Position numbers and translations under genes: made by a program
Part shown: positions 9,062 to 17,227 of the stretch, in pieces
How positions within the stretch are numbered: position 1 is the stretch's first letter
How the letters are laid out: each line of letters starts with the position of its first letter
The notes under the pieces: generated by a model
Seen by the model: only the letters and a program-made list of their open reading frames with translations
Database searches by the model: none
What the model was told of the DNA's origin: nothing
Source of the DNA: Marinimicrobium alkaliphilum
GTDB taxonomy: Bacteria; Pseudomonadota; Gammaproteobacteria; Pseudomonadales; Cellvibrionaceae
Direction of reading: 5' to 3'
Length of the DNA stretch: 64,000 nucleotides
Assembly: GCF_003259155.1 (NCBI RefSeq)
Contig: NZ_QGMQ01000009.1
Coordinates: 62,001 to 126,000, forward strand

Positions 9062-9137
9062 GGCGGAGAATTAAGAGCAGTGCCAACAGGGTGAATTCCC
9101 ACTTTTCAGGCCCATAGGCGAAAAGTGGAACTCCGCC
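9062..9137. repeat. Nested hairpin in the gap between rpoS and the lipoprotein genes
   Basis: CCACTTTTC (9099-9107) pairs with GAAAAGTGG (9120-9128), and outside it GGCGGAG (9062-9068) pairs with CTCCGCC (9131-9137). The rest of the 270-base gap (8916-9165) holds no ORF that I can support. This is the place where pseudomonads carry the rsmZ sRNA, but the array of GGA loops expected for such an RNA is not seen. Confidence 0.4.
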
Positions 9138-9165
9138 TCAAGCCAAGCATTGCCCAAAGTCCCAC

Positions 9166-9193
9166 AAAAAAACCGCGCCTGAGCGCGGTTTTT
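9166..9193 (-). terminator. Rho-independent terminator of rpoS (bidirectional)
   Basis: AACCGCGC (9171-9178) pairs with GCGCGGTT (9183-9190) with a CTGA loop. It is flanked by A7 on the left and T5 on the right, so it can work on either strand; on the minus strand it lies just after rpoS. Confidence 0.85.
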
Positions 9194-9216
9194 ACGTGAG
9201 CTTGGCTGCCGAGTGC

Positions 9217-10221
9217 TTAGGCGCTAAAAATGGCCTGACTATCCAAACCCTGACGCGCCATGATGTCTTTCAGGCGCCGCAGCGCTTCTACCTGGATCTG
9301 CCGCACACGCTCGCGAGTCAAACCGATCTCCCGGCCCACTTCCTCAAGCGTGCTGGTCTCATGGCCGCGCAACCCGAAACGCCGCGCCAACACTTCGCGC
9401 TGCTTATCGTTCAACTCGTCAAGCCAATCATCCAGGCTATCAGTGATGTCGCTGTCCTGTAGCAGCGCAGCCGGGTCTGAATCCTGGGTGTCGGGTATGG
9501 TATCCACTACGGTGCGGTCGGAGTTGTTGCCGATCGGACTATCCGCAGAGGTGACACGCTCATTCAAGCCGAGCATACGTTCGACATCCGCAACGGGCTT
9601 TTCAAGCACTTGAGCGATTTCGTCCGGCGTGGGTTCGTGATCAAGCTTCTGTGCCAATTCGCGTGCAGCACGCAAATAGACGTTGAGCTCCTTCACGACG
9701 TGAATGGGCAAACGGATGGTTCGGGTCTGATTCATGATAGCCCGCTCGATGGTCTGGCGGATCCACCAAGTGGCGTAGGTAGAAAAACGAAACCCGCGCT
9801 CCGGATCAAACTTTTCAACCGCTCGAATCAACCCGAGGTTGCCCTCTTCAATCAAATCAAGCAGGGCCAGGCCACGATTGACATAGCGGCGGGCAATCTT
9901 CACGACCAGACGCAGGTTGCTTTCAATCATTCGTTTACGCGCACTCTCATCGCCGCGCAGCGCTTTACGGGCGAAGAAAACCTCTTCTTCTGCCGTCAAT
10001 AAGGGGGAGAATCCAATTTCGTTGAGGTAGAGCTGGGTGGCGTCGAGCGTCTTGTCGGAAGCCGCTTCGCTGCGGTGAGAGGTTTTTCGCCGGGATGTAG
10101 AAACCCTGGCCTTATCATCGGTGGTGCTCAGATCTTTTTGTTCACTGTCAAACCGGACTTCGCTGACCGCAGCGTTGTCACGATCGTTGGTTTTGCTCGA
10201 ATCCCTTGTTTGCATAGCCAT
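9217..10221 (-). CDS. rpoS: RNA polymerase sigma factor RpoS
   Basis: Stationary-phase/general stress sigma-S (334 residues from the ATG at 10221). Region 1.2 is seen at [21 protein letters not shown], region 2 at [70 protein letters not shown] (in short pieces: [21 protein letters not shown]), and the region 4 helix-turn-helix at [26 protein letters not shown] lies 7 bases before the chosen start; an ATG two codons later (10215) is an alternative. It sits directly downstream of nlpD, the classical arrangement in which an rpoS promoter often lies inside nlpD. Confidence 0.96.
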   Translation of the reverse strand: MAMQTRDSSKTNDRDNAAVSEVRFDSEQKDLSTTDDKARVSTSRRKTSHRSEAASDKTLDATQLYLNEIGFSPLLTAEEEVFFARKALRGDESARKRMIESNLRLVVKIARRYVNRGLALLDLIEEGNLGLIRAVEKFDPERGFRFSTYATWWIRQTIERAIMNQTRTIRLPIHVVKELNVYLRAARELAQKLDHEPTPDEIAQVLEKPVADVERMLGLNERVTSADSPIGNNSDRTVVDTIPDTQDSDPAALLQDSDITDSLDDWLDELNDKQREVLARRFGLRGHETSTLEEVGREIGLTRERVRQIQVEALRRLKDIMARQGLDSQAIFSA

Positions 10222-10350
10222 GATCTGCCCCTTATTGTCAATTGCTCCACCGAAGGTCCATCGTACTATCCTTGGGTGGGTCTGATGCGTTTTCAAGTGG
10301 AACCACTCTTAAACACTCAGGGAAGCCTACGCAGCGAGGTGCAATTTAGA

Positions 10351-11196
10351 TCAACGGTTTGGCAAATAGTCCATGGGGTTCACCGGATTGCCATCACGCC
10401 GTATTTCAAAATGCAATTTCACCCTGTCGGTACCACTTGAGCCCATCTCGGCCACTCTCTGCCCGGCTTCGACAACATCCCCCTCCTCTACCAGCAAGCG
10501 GTTGTTGTGTGCATAGGCACTCAGGTAGGTATCGTTGTGCTTGATGATAAGCAACCTGCCATAGCCGCGCAGCCCACTGCCAGCGTATACAACCTGGCCA
10601 GAGGAGGCCGCAATCACAGGCTGTCCCAAATCGCCGGCAATATCAATACCCCTATTCAGTCCTGCATTGCTGTTGAAGGTCCCGATAACCCGTCCGTCAC
10701 TGGGCCAGCGCCAGTTCGGACTGCCGCTTGGGGTCGCCGTAGCTCTCGACGAAGTTGTTCTATTTTCTGAACGGCTAGAGACTGGCGGCTGACTCGCCTG
10801 AGGGCGACTGGTCGCCGGCGGCTGAGCACGCGCCTGCGCCGCGGCCGTGCGCCCCACGTCCAGACGCAAGGTTTGTGAAGGATAGATTACAAAAGGTTCA
10901 GCAATACCGTTGTGACGGGCCAACTCCCGGTAGTCAAGGCCATAACGCCACGCAATTGAGTAAAGTGTCTCACCGCGAGCGACCCGATGCTCGCCGGAAT
11001 CGGGCACCGGTGTCCGCTGAGTGGCGCCCCCACCGGTGGGCCGGGCACCGTCCTGAATACGCCGACTGGGAGGCTGATCGCGCTCACTGATCTGTGCGGG
11101 AGGCGCCGTGCCACAACTCTTCAACAGCACACAAACGATCAATATACTGATCGATCGAATCACTGTGAATGTGGCTTTTCGACACCCCTGAGGCAT
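10351..11196 (-). CDS. nlpD: NlpD-type lipoprotein, LysM plus M23 peptidase (amidase activator)
   Basis: A 281-residue lipoprotein (hydrophobic stretch IRSISILIVCVLLKSC with the lipobox Cys near residue 28). A LysM domain (HRVARGETLYSIAWRYGLDYRELARHNG, residues ~68-110) binds peptidoglycan. A C-terminal M23 domain (from WRWPSDGRVIGTFN to the end) follows. The M23 metal-binding residues look degenerate (GIDIAGDLGQPV in place of HxxxD; LHFEIR in place of HxH), as in NlpD/EnvC, which activate AmiC-type amidases during septum splitting rather than cleave themselves. The gene is upstream of rpoS and follows the DUF368 and pcm genes on the same strand. A GAGA lies just before the start. Confidence 0.92.
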   Translation of the reverse strand: MPQGCRKATFTVIRSISILIVCVLLKSCGTAPPAQISERDQPPSRRIQDGARPTGGGATQRTPVPDSGEHRVARGETLYSIAWRYGLDYRELARHNGIAEPFVIYPSQTLRLDVGRTAAAQARAQPPATSRPQASQPPVSSRSENRTTSSRATATPSGSPNWRWPSDGRVIGTFNSNAGLNRGIDIAGDLGQPVIAASSGQVVYAGSGLRGYGRLLIIKHNDTYLSAYAHNNRLLVEEGDVVEAGQRVAEMGSSGTDRVKLHFEIRRDGNPVNPMDYLPNR

Positions 11197-11233
11197 ACCA
11201 TTCTCGATGTGCTAGACCAATAAACGACCACTT

Positions 11234-11262
11234 TTTATAATAAAACGCTCTAAAAAGTGAAA
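11234..11262 (-). promoter_or_regulatory. Candidate nlpD promoter
   Basis: On the minus strand TTTCAC (plus 11257-11262) and TATAAA (plus 11234-11239) are 17 bases apart, within an AT-rich 135-base gap. CACTTTTT/AAAAAGTG in the same place is an inverted repeat. Confidence 0.35.
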
Positions 11263-11331
11263 ATCCGATTTAAAAATACTCTATGTTTTTGGCACCAAAT
11301 TCCCAAAATGCCCTGCAATGTAACGGATTTC

Positions 11332-12273
11332 TTAGTGTGGCGTCCGAGGTTCTGTGCCCGCTTTCGGGCGCCCTTTGGCCGCACCCCACTCTACCGCCAA
11401 CACCAGAAAAAAACCAAGGACGGCAAGTGCCAGAACCGCCGGCCACAAAGACTCCCCCGGATAATTGCCCGGCCATACGTTGACCTGAACCAGCGCCTGG
11501 GGTTCGCCCCGATGATCCAGACCGGCTGTAACCATCTGTTTCCAAGGCCAGATGATGGTCAGAGACCCCAGCAGAATACCCGTCAGTAACGCCAGTGTCC
11601 GGGCGTGGTAGTGGTGTAGAAGCCAGGACAACAGGTGCGAAAATGCCAACAAACCAACGACACAACCACCAAAAAAACTCGCCAGGATTGCTACATCGAA
11701 GCTGCTCAGCGCCGCCAGAAATACCGGATACATGCCCATCATCAGCAACAGGAAACTACCCGAAATACCCGGCAGGATCATTGCGCAAATAGCAATCATG
11801 CCGGCAATAAACACCATCCACCACTCTCCCGGCAGCTGTGCCGGGCGCAACTGGGAGATCACCAGGGCGATCGCCACGCCGACCAGCAGCGCCACCCAGA
11901 CTCCCGGGCTACGCCAGACTAATTGACGCGCCACATAGAGCACAGACGCCAAAATCAAACCAAAAAAGAAACCCCACACCAGCAACGCGTGGTGCTCAAG
12001 CAAGTAGGTAACGGCATTGGCCAGTGTGAACAGACTGAACAGAACCCCGGCAAACAGGGTCAGGAGAAAGCTGCCGTTAATGCGCCGCCAGAAGGCCAGA
12101 ATACCCTCACGCCGCCACACGCCAAGCGCTGACGGCGTCAAACCGCGCAGGGAATCGATCAATTCTTCGTAGATGCCGGTGATGAAGGCGACGGTGCCGC
12201 CGGAGACGCCCGGGACAACGTCGGCGGCACCCATGGCGACGCCCTTCAACCACAATATCAGGTAGGAACGCAC
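11332..12273 (-). CDS. DUF368 membrane protein, probable polyprenyl-phosphate transporter (PopT-like)
   Basis: A 313-residue polytopic membrane protein with 8-9 hydrophobic segments. The family signature MGAADVVPGVSGGTVAFITGIYEELI is at the N-terminus (residues 15-40) and the related motif ILPGISGSFLLLMMGMY in the middle, an internal pseudo-repeat typical of DUF368. Members of this family (PopT) have been shown to recycle undecaprenyl phosphate across the cytoplasmic membrane for cell-wall synthesis. It lies between pcm and nlpD on the same strand, where surE/pcm neighbours are usual. The function here is inferred from the family. Confidence 0.85.
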   Translation of the reverse strand: MRSYLILWLKGVAMGAADVVPGVSGGTVAFITGIYEELIDSLRGLTPSALGVWRREGILAFWRRINGSFLLTLFAGVLFSLFTLANAVTYLLEHHALLVWGFFFGLILASVLYVARQLVWRSPGVWVALLVGVAIALVISQLRPAQLPGEWWMVFIAGMIAICAMILPGISGSFLLLMMGMYPVFLAALSSFDVAILASFFGGCVVGLLAFSHLLSWLLHHYHARTLALLTGILLGSLTIIWPWKQMVTAGLDHRGEPQALVQVNVWPGNYPGESLWPAVLALAVLGFFLVLAVEWGAAKGRPKAGTEPRTPH

Positions 12274-12290
12274 GGTCTCTCCTTGGCTCT

Positions 12291-12305
12291 CCCCGATGAT
12301 CGGGG
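12291..12305. repeat. Short perfect hairpin between popT-like gene and pcm
   Basis: CCCCGA-TGA-TCGGGG is a compact palindrome just upstream of the DUF368 start. It has no T-run and its role is unknown. Confidence 0.35.
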
Positions 12306-12308
12306 CAA

Positions 12309-12983
12309 TTATCGGGTTATGCCGGACAGCAAGGGCACAAATTTCACCGGTTCGAGCACTTGGGTCACAAACTTATCGGTGTCCGGTTCGCGGATCACCA
12401 GATGCAGTTGCTGAGTCTGCCCGCCCACAGGGATCACGAGCACCCCGCCCGGGGCCAGCTGTTGTTTGAGCTCTTCCGGCACGAATTGCGGCGCCGCCGT
12501 ACTCAGAATACCATCGAAGGGCCCCTGCTCGGGCCAGCCGAAACCGCCATCAGCGTGCTTGAGCTGGACATTGTGAAGCCCCAGTTGCCGCAGGCGCTCA
12601 CGCGCACGATCTTGCAGTGGTTTGATACGCTCAACGCTGTACACCTGCTCTACCAACTGTGCCAGCACCGTCGTCTGGTAGCCGGAGCCAGTGCCCACCT
12701 CGAGCACGCGACGCAGGGATCCACCCGCAGCCGCCAGCAGTATTTCAGTCATTCTCGCCACGATATAGGGCTGGGACAGCGTCTGCCCGTAGCCGATCGG
12801 CAAGGATGAGTCCTCATAGGCCCTATGTGACAGGGCTTCATCCAGAAAAAGATGTCGGGGCGTATTGCGAATAACGTCAAGCACCCGAAAGTTGGTTACG
12901 CCCTGGTCCATCAGACGTTGCAACAGGCGCTCGCGGGTACGCAGTGAGGTCATCCCCACGCCTTCAAGAATCAGGCTGCTCAA
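12309..12983 (-). CDS. pcm: Protein-L-isoaspartate O-methyltransferase
   Basis: Pcm (224 residues) methylates isoaspartyl residues in aged proteins using S-adenosylmethionine. The SAM-binding motif [18 protein letters not shown] lies near residues 92-109. The family motif [31 protein letters not shown] precedes it, and [20 protein letters not shown] and GGVLVIPVG follow. It belongs to the conserved truD-(surE)-pcm-nlpD-rpoS stretch of gammaproteobacteria, but surE is missing between truD and pcm. A candidate extended -10 promoter lies upstream at 13025-13030. Confidence 0.95.
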   Translation of the reverse strand: MSSLILEGVGMTSLRTRERLLQRLMDQGVTNFRVLDVIRNTPRHLFLDEALSHRAYEDSSLPIGYGQTLSQPYIVARMTEILLAAAGGSLRRVLEVGTGSGYQTTVLAQLVEQVYSVERIKPLQDRARERLRQLGLHNVQLKHADGGFGWPEQGPFDGILSTAAPQFVPEELKQQLAPGGVLVIPVGGQTQQLHLVIREPDTDKFVTQVLEPVKFVPLLSGITR

Positions 12984-13024
12984 CCCAAGTCCTCCATTTG
13001 ATACTGCAGGCTGTAAAAAACGCC

Positions 13025-13033
13025 ACTATAGCA
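13025..13033 (-). promoter_or_regulatory. Candidate extended -10 promoter of pcm
   Basis: On the minus strand TGC-TATAGT forms an extended -10 element 42 bases before pcm; TTGAAG lies upstream at a spacing that is rather short. Confidence 0.3.
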
Positions 13034-13046
13034 CAAGGCCCCGACT

Positions 13047-14003
13047 TCAAGCGCTGGTCCAGTCACAGAGTTCACGCAACAATGCCGTAGCGTAGGTGCC
13101 CACACCGAGCCGAAAGCGCAAAACCAGATCCGCCCCCTGCCAGTGCCAACTCAGGTCCTCCGGGAGCAACTGTAAGGCCCGTCGCTCCTGATTCAGGCCA
13201 ACATGCTCGAGCCCGTCACACCAGGCTTGCCAAGGTGCCAGTACCTTCTGCTCAAGCGCTCCCAACTCGCCGCTCGTCAGGGGCCGCCCGCGCCCCCAAA
13301 GCGGTCCTGAAGCCTGCGCCTCGGGCTCCCCATCAATCAACGCCCGCCAGTTGCCCTGTCGAACCCGCTCCGCCAGCACCTGATTGAACAACCAGGAACG
13401 TGCAGCGGAAAGCACCAACCCACGCTCCTGGCGCCGCCGGATGGGGCGCCGTTCGACCAGTAAAGCCTGGGCCAAAGGCAGGTTGCCTCCCTCGCGACCA
13501 AAACGCTGCTCCCCAAAGTAGTTGGGGGCGCCCTCCCGTGCGAGCCGTTGCAGACGCGGTTCGAGCGCTTCCTCAGAGGTACCTTGGAGGTCCCGCAACC
13601 GAATGACGAAGTCATTGCCCCTATGCTGTCCGCGGCGCAATTTGCGATTGTGTCGGGTCACCTGCAACAACTGCACGTCGTCATTCTCCACCTCGGACCA
13701 CCGGGGTTCGGCGCCCTTGGGCTGGTAGATGCTGAACCACTGGGTGGTGACCGCATGCCGATCCTTGAGTCCGCAGTAGCTGACGTCCCTGGATTCTACC
13801 CCCGCCACGCTGGCCAGCTGACGGGCGATCCAGTCGGTGTTCTGGCCACGCTTGCGCAAGTGGATGCACCAATGCTCACCACTACCCGAAGGCTCGAACC
13901 CGAGTACCTCATCCACCTGAAAATCCTCAGGGGTCGCTCTCAAGATGGCGCGCGCCTCGGGCTCACCCAGAACCCGCGGAAAATTCAGATCAAACTCAGT
14001 CAT
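13047..14003 (-). CDS. truD: tRNA pseudouridine synthase D
   Basis: TruD (318 residues from the ATG at 14003) makes pseudouridine 13 in tRNA-Glu. The catalytic aspartate lies in YCGLKDRHAVTTQW, and RGNDFVIRLRD, NYFGEQRFGREG and the TruD-specific insertion domain follow. Upstream in-frame codons (to 14087) are rejected because they overlap the preceding gene and encode no family sequence. The start overlaps the stop of the YheT-like gene by 8 bases, so the two are likely translationally coupled. Confidence 0.95.
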   Translation of the reverse strand: MTEFDLNFPRVLGEPEARAILRATPEDFQVDEVLGFEPSGSGEHWCIHLRKRGQNTDWIARQLASVAGVESRDVSYCGLKDRHAVTTQWFSIYQPKGAEPRWSEVENDDVQLLQVTRHNRKLRRGQHRGNDFVIRLRDLQGTSEEALEPRLQRLAREGAPNYFGEQRFGREGGNLPLAQALLVERRPIRRRQERGLVLSAARSWLFNQVLAERVRQGNWRALIDGEPEAQASGPLWGRGRPLTSGELGALEQKVLAPWQAWCDGLEHVGLNQERRALQLLPEDLSWHWQGADLVLRFRLGVGTYATALLRELCDWTSA

Positions 14004-14979
14004 CAGTGGTAACACTCTCAAAAAAGTCCATAAGGCGCCGATCCAGCCACCATCGATCACCGCCACCCCAAAAGCCCACATGCCCACCCGAAGCCGTGAT
14101 TTCCAGGGGTAGCTGGGCGTTTTTCGCCGCCTGCGGCTCAGGGAAGCACTCGGGGGTCAGGAAAGGGTCGTTGCGCGCGCTGACCATCAGCGTCGGCACA
14201 TCAATGGGGGCAAGGAAGAAACGCGCACTGCACTGCCGGTAGTAATCCTCGGCGTCCCGGAAGCCGGCGTGCGGTGCTGTGTAGTAATCATCCAGTTGCC
14301 AGAGGGTGCGACAGTGCGCCAGCGGCGCGGTATCGAAGTGTTCCGGGAACTGGGCGGCTTTGCGTTGCAGCCGCGCCTTCATTGCCCGGACAAAGTGGCG
14401 CCGGTAAATCACGTTGGCCGGGCGCTCCAGCGCGATCGCACAACCGCGCAAATCCGCGGGCACCGACGCCGTTGCTGCGGCGCGCACGCCCCGCCGGGCG
14501 GCCTCGGGCCCCTGCTCACCGAGCCACTTGAGGGTCATATTACCCCCGAGGGAAAAACCGGCGAGCACGAAATGGGTATAGCCGCACTGCTCGGCCGCCC
14601 AGGTGATTACCGCGTCCAGATCGTAGCTGGCGCCCGAATGGTAAAGCGTGGGCGTCAGGTTGTCGGCGCGGCCGCAGCCGCGCAGGTTCCAGGCCAGTAC
14701 CGGGTAACCGAGCGCCTGAGCCTGTTGCGCCAGGCCGAGTACATAAGCGCGCTGGGAATTACCCTCCAGGCCGTGGGAAATGATCACCAGAGGTTTTCCC
14801 GGCTGCGCATCCGGGTAGAGGTCCGCCACCAGGCGATCGCCATCGGGCAGGGGGATTTCTACCGGCTGACTGGTCAGCACCGGCCTGCGCGCGAAGCGCG
14901 GCACCAGGGTTTGCAGGTGTCCCCCGGGCTGCCACCAGGGCGCCTTGAACGTCGGGACGCGCGAGGTCAATACCGACAC
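13996..14979 (-). CDS. YheT-like alpha/beta hydrolase (UPF0017 family)
   Basis: A 327-residue alpha/beta hydrolase of the YheT/Emb8 family. The N-terminal FKAPWWQPGGHLQTLVPRFAR is the family signature. The nucleophile Ser is in GFSLGGNMTLKWLGE (near residue 143), the oxyanion region in ISHGLEGNSQRAY, the acid in SARNDPFLTPECF, and the His in ITASGGHVGFWGG. The substrate is unknown; members are short-chain or lipid esterases. It starts with GTG, one base after the ispF stop, and overlaps truD at its end. Its insertion between ispF and truD departs from the usual ispD-ispF-truD order. Confidence 0.88.
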   Translation of the reverse strand: MSVLTSRVPTFKAPWWQPGGHLQTLVPRFARRPVLTSQPVEIPLPDGDRLVADLYPDAQPGKPLVIISHGLEGNSQRAYVLGLAQQAQALGYPVLAWNLRGCGRADNLTPTLYHSGASYDLDAVITWAAEQCGYTHFVLAGFSLGGNMTLKWLGEQGPEAARRGVRAAATASVPADLRGCAIALERPANVIYRRHFVRAMKARLQRKAAQFPEHFDTAPLAHCRTLWQLDDYYTAPHAGFRDAEDYYRQCSARFFLAPIDVPTLMVSARNDPFLTPECFPEPQAAKNAQLPLEITASGGHVGFWGGGDRWWLDRRLMDFFESVTTDD

Positions 14980-14980
14980 C

Positions 14981-15460
14981 TCAGGTCTGTACCGGGTTCA
15001 GCAAGACGACCGCCTGGGCCGCAATACCTTCTTCGCGCCCGGTAAACCCGAGGCGCTCGGTGGTGGTCGCCTTGACATTGATCTGCCCGGGCGCCACCTC
15101 CAGGTCTGCCGCAATGTTGGCCACCATGGCGTCAATATGGCGGGCCATACGGGGCGCCTGGGCGACCACAGTCATATCTGCATTGCCCAGCCGCCAGCCC
15201 GCGGCTTTGAGTTTGGCGTAGACCATACGCAGCAGCGCGCGGCTGTCGGCATTGCGGTACTGGGGATCGGTATCCGGAAAGTGGCGACCGATATCACCCA
15301 TGGCCGCCGCCCCCAACAGAGCGTCGCAGAGCGCATGCAGAAGCACATCGCCATCAGAGTGCGCGACCAGCCCTTGGGTATGGGGAATCAAGACGCCGCC
15401 AATAACGATTTTTTCGCCCGAACCAAAGGCGTGGACATCGTAACCCTGTCCTACTCTCAT
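14981..15460 (-). CDS. ispF: 2-C-methyl-D-erythritol 2,4-cyclodiphosphate synthase
   Basis: IspF (159 residues) forms the cyclic diphosphate in the MEP isoprenoid pathway. Metal ligands are seen in GYDVHAF (residues 6-12) and [10 protein letters not shown] (around 40-50), with the signature [18 protein letters not shown] and [14 protein letters not shown]. The C-terminus [22 protein letters not shown] is typical. The start overlaps the ispD stop by 4 bases, indicating tight coupling with the preceding pathway step. Confidence 0.96.
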   Translation of the reverse strand: MRVGQGYDVHAFGSGEKIVIGGVLIPHTQGLVAHSDGDVLLHALCDALLGAAAMGDIGRHFPDTDPQYRNADSRALLRMVYAKLKAAGWRLGNADMTVVAQAPRMARHIDAMVANIAADLEVAPGQINVKATTTERLGFTGREEGIAAQAVVLLNPVQT

Positions 15461-16167
15461 GGGGTTTTCTCCTGCTGTTCAAGGATCAGCGCCGCCAGGG
15501 GCAAATCCTCCGGGCGGGTGACTTTGAGGTTGTCCTCGCGCCCCTCAACCATCAGCGGGCGGTGGCCAAAGGCTTCGACGGCCGAGGCTTCGTCGGTGAT
15601 CGCCAATCCCTGTTCAAGCGCGGTGGCGAGGCAGTCGCGCAGCAGGCGATAGCGAAAAATTTGGGGGGTCTGCGCGCGCCACAGGGGTCGGCGATCTTCG
15701 GTCGCCAAAATTTCACCTGCGCTGACGCGTTTGACTGTATCACTCACGGGTACGCCGAGAATACCGCCCACCGGGTGCTCAACGACGGCCGTGCGCAGCG
15801 CCTCAATCTGAGCTGGGGTAATGCAGGGACGCGCGGCATCGTGTACCAGCACCCAGTCATCGGCACCGGCGTAGGGCTCGAGTGCGCGCAGACCATTGAG
15901 CACCGAATCAGCACGCTCGCTGCCGCCAATCAAGGTCTGAATGCGGCTGTCATGACTGAGAGGCAACTGGTGCCAGTAGTCATCTTCTGCGCTCAGCATC
16001 AACAGCAACGCGCGGATATCCGATGCTGCCAACAAGCGCGTCAGAGTCTGTTCAAGCAGCGTATGATCACACAGCGGCAGGTATTGTTTGGGGCGATTCG
16101 CTCCCATCCGGACGCCGACGCCGGCGGCGGGCACCAGCACCCAGGTTTTGGCAGGATCAAGACTCAC
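15457..16167 (-). CDS. ispD: 2-C-methyl-D-erythritol 4-phosphate cytidylyltransferase
   Basis: IspD (236 residues from GTG at 16167) makes CDP-methylerythritol. The CTP-binding motif [23 protein letters not shown] is at the N-terminus, with the conserved [11 protein letters not shown] in the middle and [14 protein letters not shown] near the end. The GTG start is preferred to an upstream TTG because it follows the ftsB stop by 4 bases and has a GAGGACG stretch before it. It forms an ftsB-ispD-ispF operon, as in most gammaproteobacteria. Confidence 0.95.
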   Translation of the reverse strand: MSLDPAKTWVLVPAAGVGVRMGANRPKQYLPLCDHTLLEQTLTRLLAASDIRALLLMLSAEDDYWHQLPLSHDSRIQTLIGGSERADSVLNGLRALEPYAGADDWVLVHDAARPCITPAQIEALRTAVVEHPVGGILGVPVSDTVKRVSAGEILATEDRRPLWRAQTPQIFRYRLLRDCLATALEQGLAITDEASAVEAFGHRPLMVEGREDNLKVTRPEDLPLAALILEQQEKTP

Positions 16168-16171
16168 GGAA

Positions 16172-16447
16172 TTACTCGTCCTCAACAATCATAAAAAACG
16201 TTTCGTCCTCATGAATCATGCCCATATCCTGGCGGGCGCGCTCTTCTATGGCATCGTGGCCGGTTTTAAGATCCTCAACTTCCACCGCAAGCACCCGGTT
16301 GCGCTCGCGCAGGCGCTCGTTCTCGGCTTGCTGACGCTGAATCTCACGTTCAAGACGGGCTTGATCCGCGCGGCTGCCCTCGCCGACCCACAGGCGATAC
16401 TGCAGGCCAACCAGGAGAATCAGTAAAAGTGTGACCATCCATTTCAT
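16172..16447 (-). CDS. ftsB: Cell division protein FtsB
   Basis: FtsB (91 residues from the ATG at 16447) is a bitopic division protein that joins FtsL and FtsQ. One membrane helix (MVTLLLILLVGLQYRLWVG, residues 4-22) is followed by a coiled coil (QARLEREIQRQQAENERLRERNRVLAVEVEDL) and the conserved IEERARQDMGMIHEDETFF. Upstream in-frame codons encode no conserved sequence. The gene lies at the head of ftsB-ispD-ispF. Confidence 0.93.
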   Translation of the reverse strand: MKWMVTLLLILLVGLQYRLWVGEGSRADQARLEREIQRQQAENERLRERNRVLAVEVEDLKTGHDAIEERARQDMGMIHEDETFFMIVEDE

Positions 16448-16541
16448 GGCAGAACCGGTTGGAAATTCGAGGACTGTCATGGTACACCAAGGGTCTGCGG
16501 GGGCAAAGCGACCCCTTCCGGCAAAGATCACACTTTTTACC

Positions 16542-16547
16542 TATAAT
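16542..16547 (+). promoter_or_regulatory. Candidate -10 element of sodC
   Basis: A perfect TATAAT lies 63 bases before sodC; the -35 region (CGGCAA at 17 bases) is poor, so an activator may be needed. Confidence 0.45.
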
Positions 16548-16609
16548 GATCCCCAACAACGTCGCCGACGTTATCTGTCTACACACTTGCACCACCAAGA
16601 GGACTGATC

Positions 16610-17152
16610 ATGAGCAAATTATCTGCACTTGTCGCCGGCACGGCATTGACCCTGAGCGCTGGCGCACTGGCCCACAACCACGGTGACGCGCCCGCCAGTG
16701 CCTACGCCGAAATGATCGACAGCGATGGCGACACCGTCGGTCAGATTCACCTGCGCCAGGGTCCCAACGGCGTATTGTTCAGCCTGGAGTTACGCGGTCT
16801 CGAGCCCGGCATGAAAGCCATCCATATTCACAGTGTGGGCACCTGCGATGATCACGAACACGGCTTTCAGGATTCGTCCGGACACCTCAACCCGGATGAC
16901 AAGCAGCACGGCTTGATGAACCCCGAAGGGCCGGACGCCGGTGACCTGAACAATTTTTACGTCCATACAGACGGCTACGCGCGCGCCGAACTGTTTAACG
17001 AGCGGGTCAGTCTGGATGGCAGCCGGGCTGCGGCACTCCTGGGTGGCGACGGTACGGCCCTGGTGATCCACGAGAACCCCGACGATCACTACAGCCAGCC
17101 CATTGGCGGCGCCGGTGCGCGAATCGCCTGCGGCGTCATCGTTGGGGATTAA
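16610..17152 (+). CDS. sodC: Periplasmic Cu/Zn superoxide dismutase
   Basis: SodC (180 residues) dismutates superoxide in the periplasm. A signal peptide (MSKLSALVAGTALTLSAGALA) precedes a His-rich segment (HNHGD) that may hold copper. Metal ligands are visible in KAIHIHSVGTCDD, SSGHLNPDDKQHGL and NFYVHTDGYA. The C-terminal HENPDDHYSQPIGGAGARIACG carries the signature and the disulfide cysteine. AAGAGGA sits before the ATG. It is an insertion, with the photolyase-type gene, between ftsB and eno, which are usually adjacent. Confidence 0.95.
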   Translation: MSKLSALVAGTALTLSAGALAHNHGDAPASAYAEMIDSDGDTVGQIHLRQGPNGVLFSLELRGLEPGMKAIHIHSVGTCDDHEHGFQDSSGHLNPDDKQHGLMNPEGPDAGDLNNFYVHTDGYARAELFNERVSLDGSRAAALLGGDGTALVIHENPDDHYSQPIGGAGARIACGVIVGD

Positions 17153-17227
17153 ACCTCACACTACCGCGCTCGTCCGGACAGGCTTTTAGGCCGTATCACC
17201 CCACTACGATTCCGAGGTATACAGCCT

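Noticed and set aside
8940-9190. RsmZ-like small RNA
   Set aside because: The position is right, but the repeated GGA-in-loop pattern is not present; kept only as an open question in the findings.
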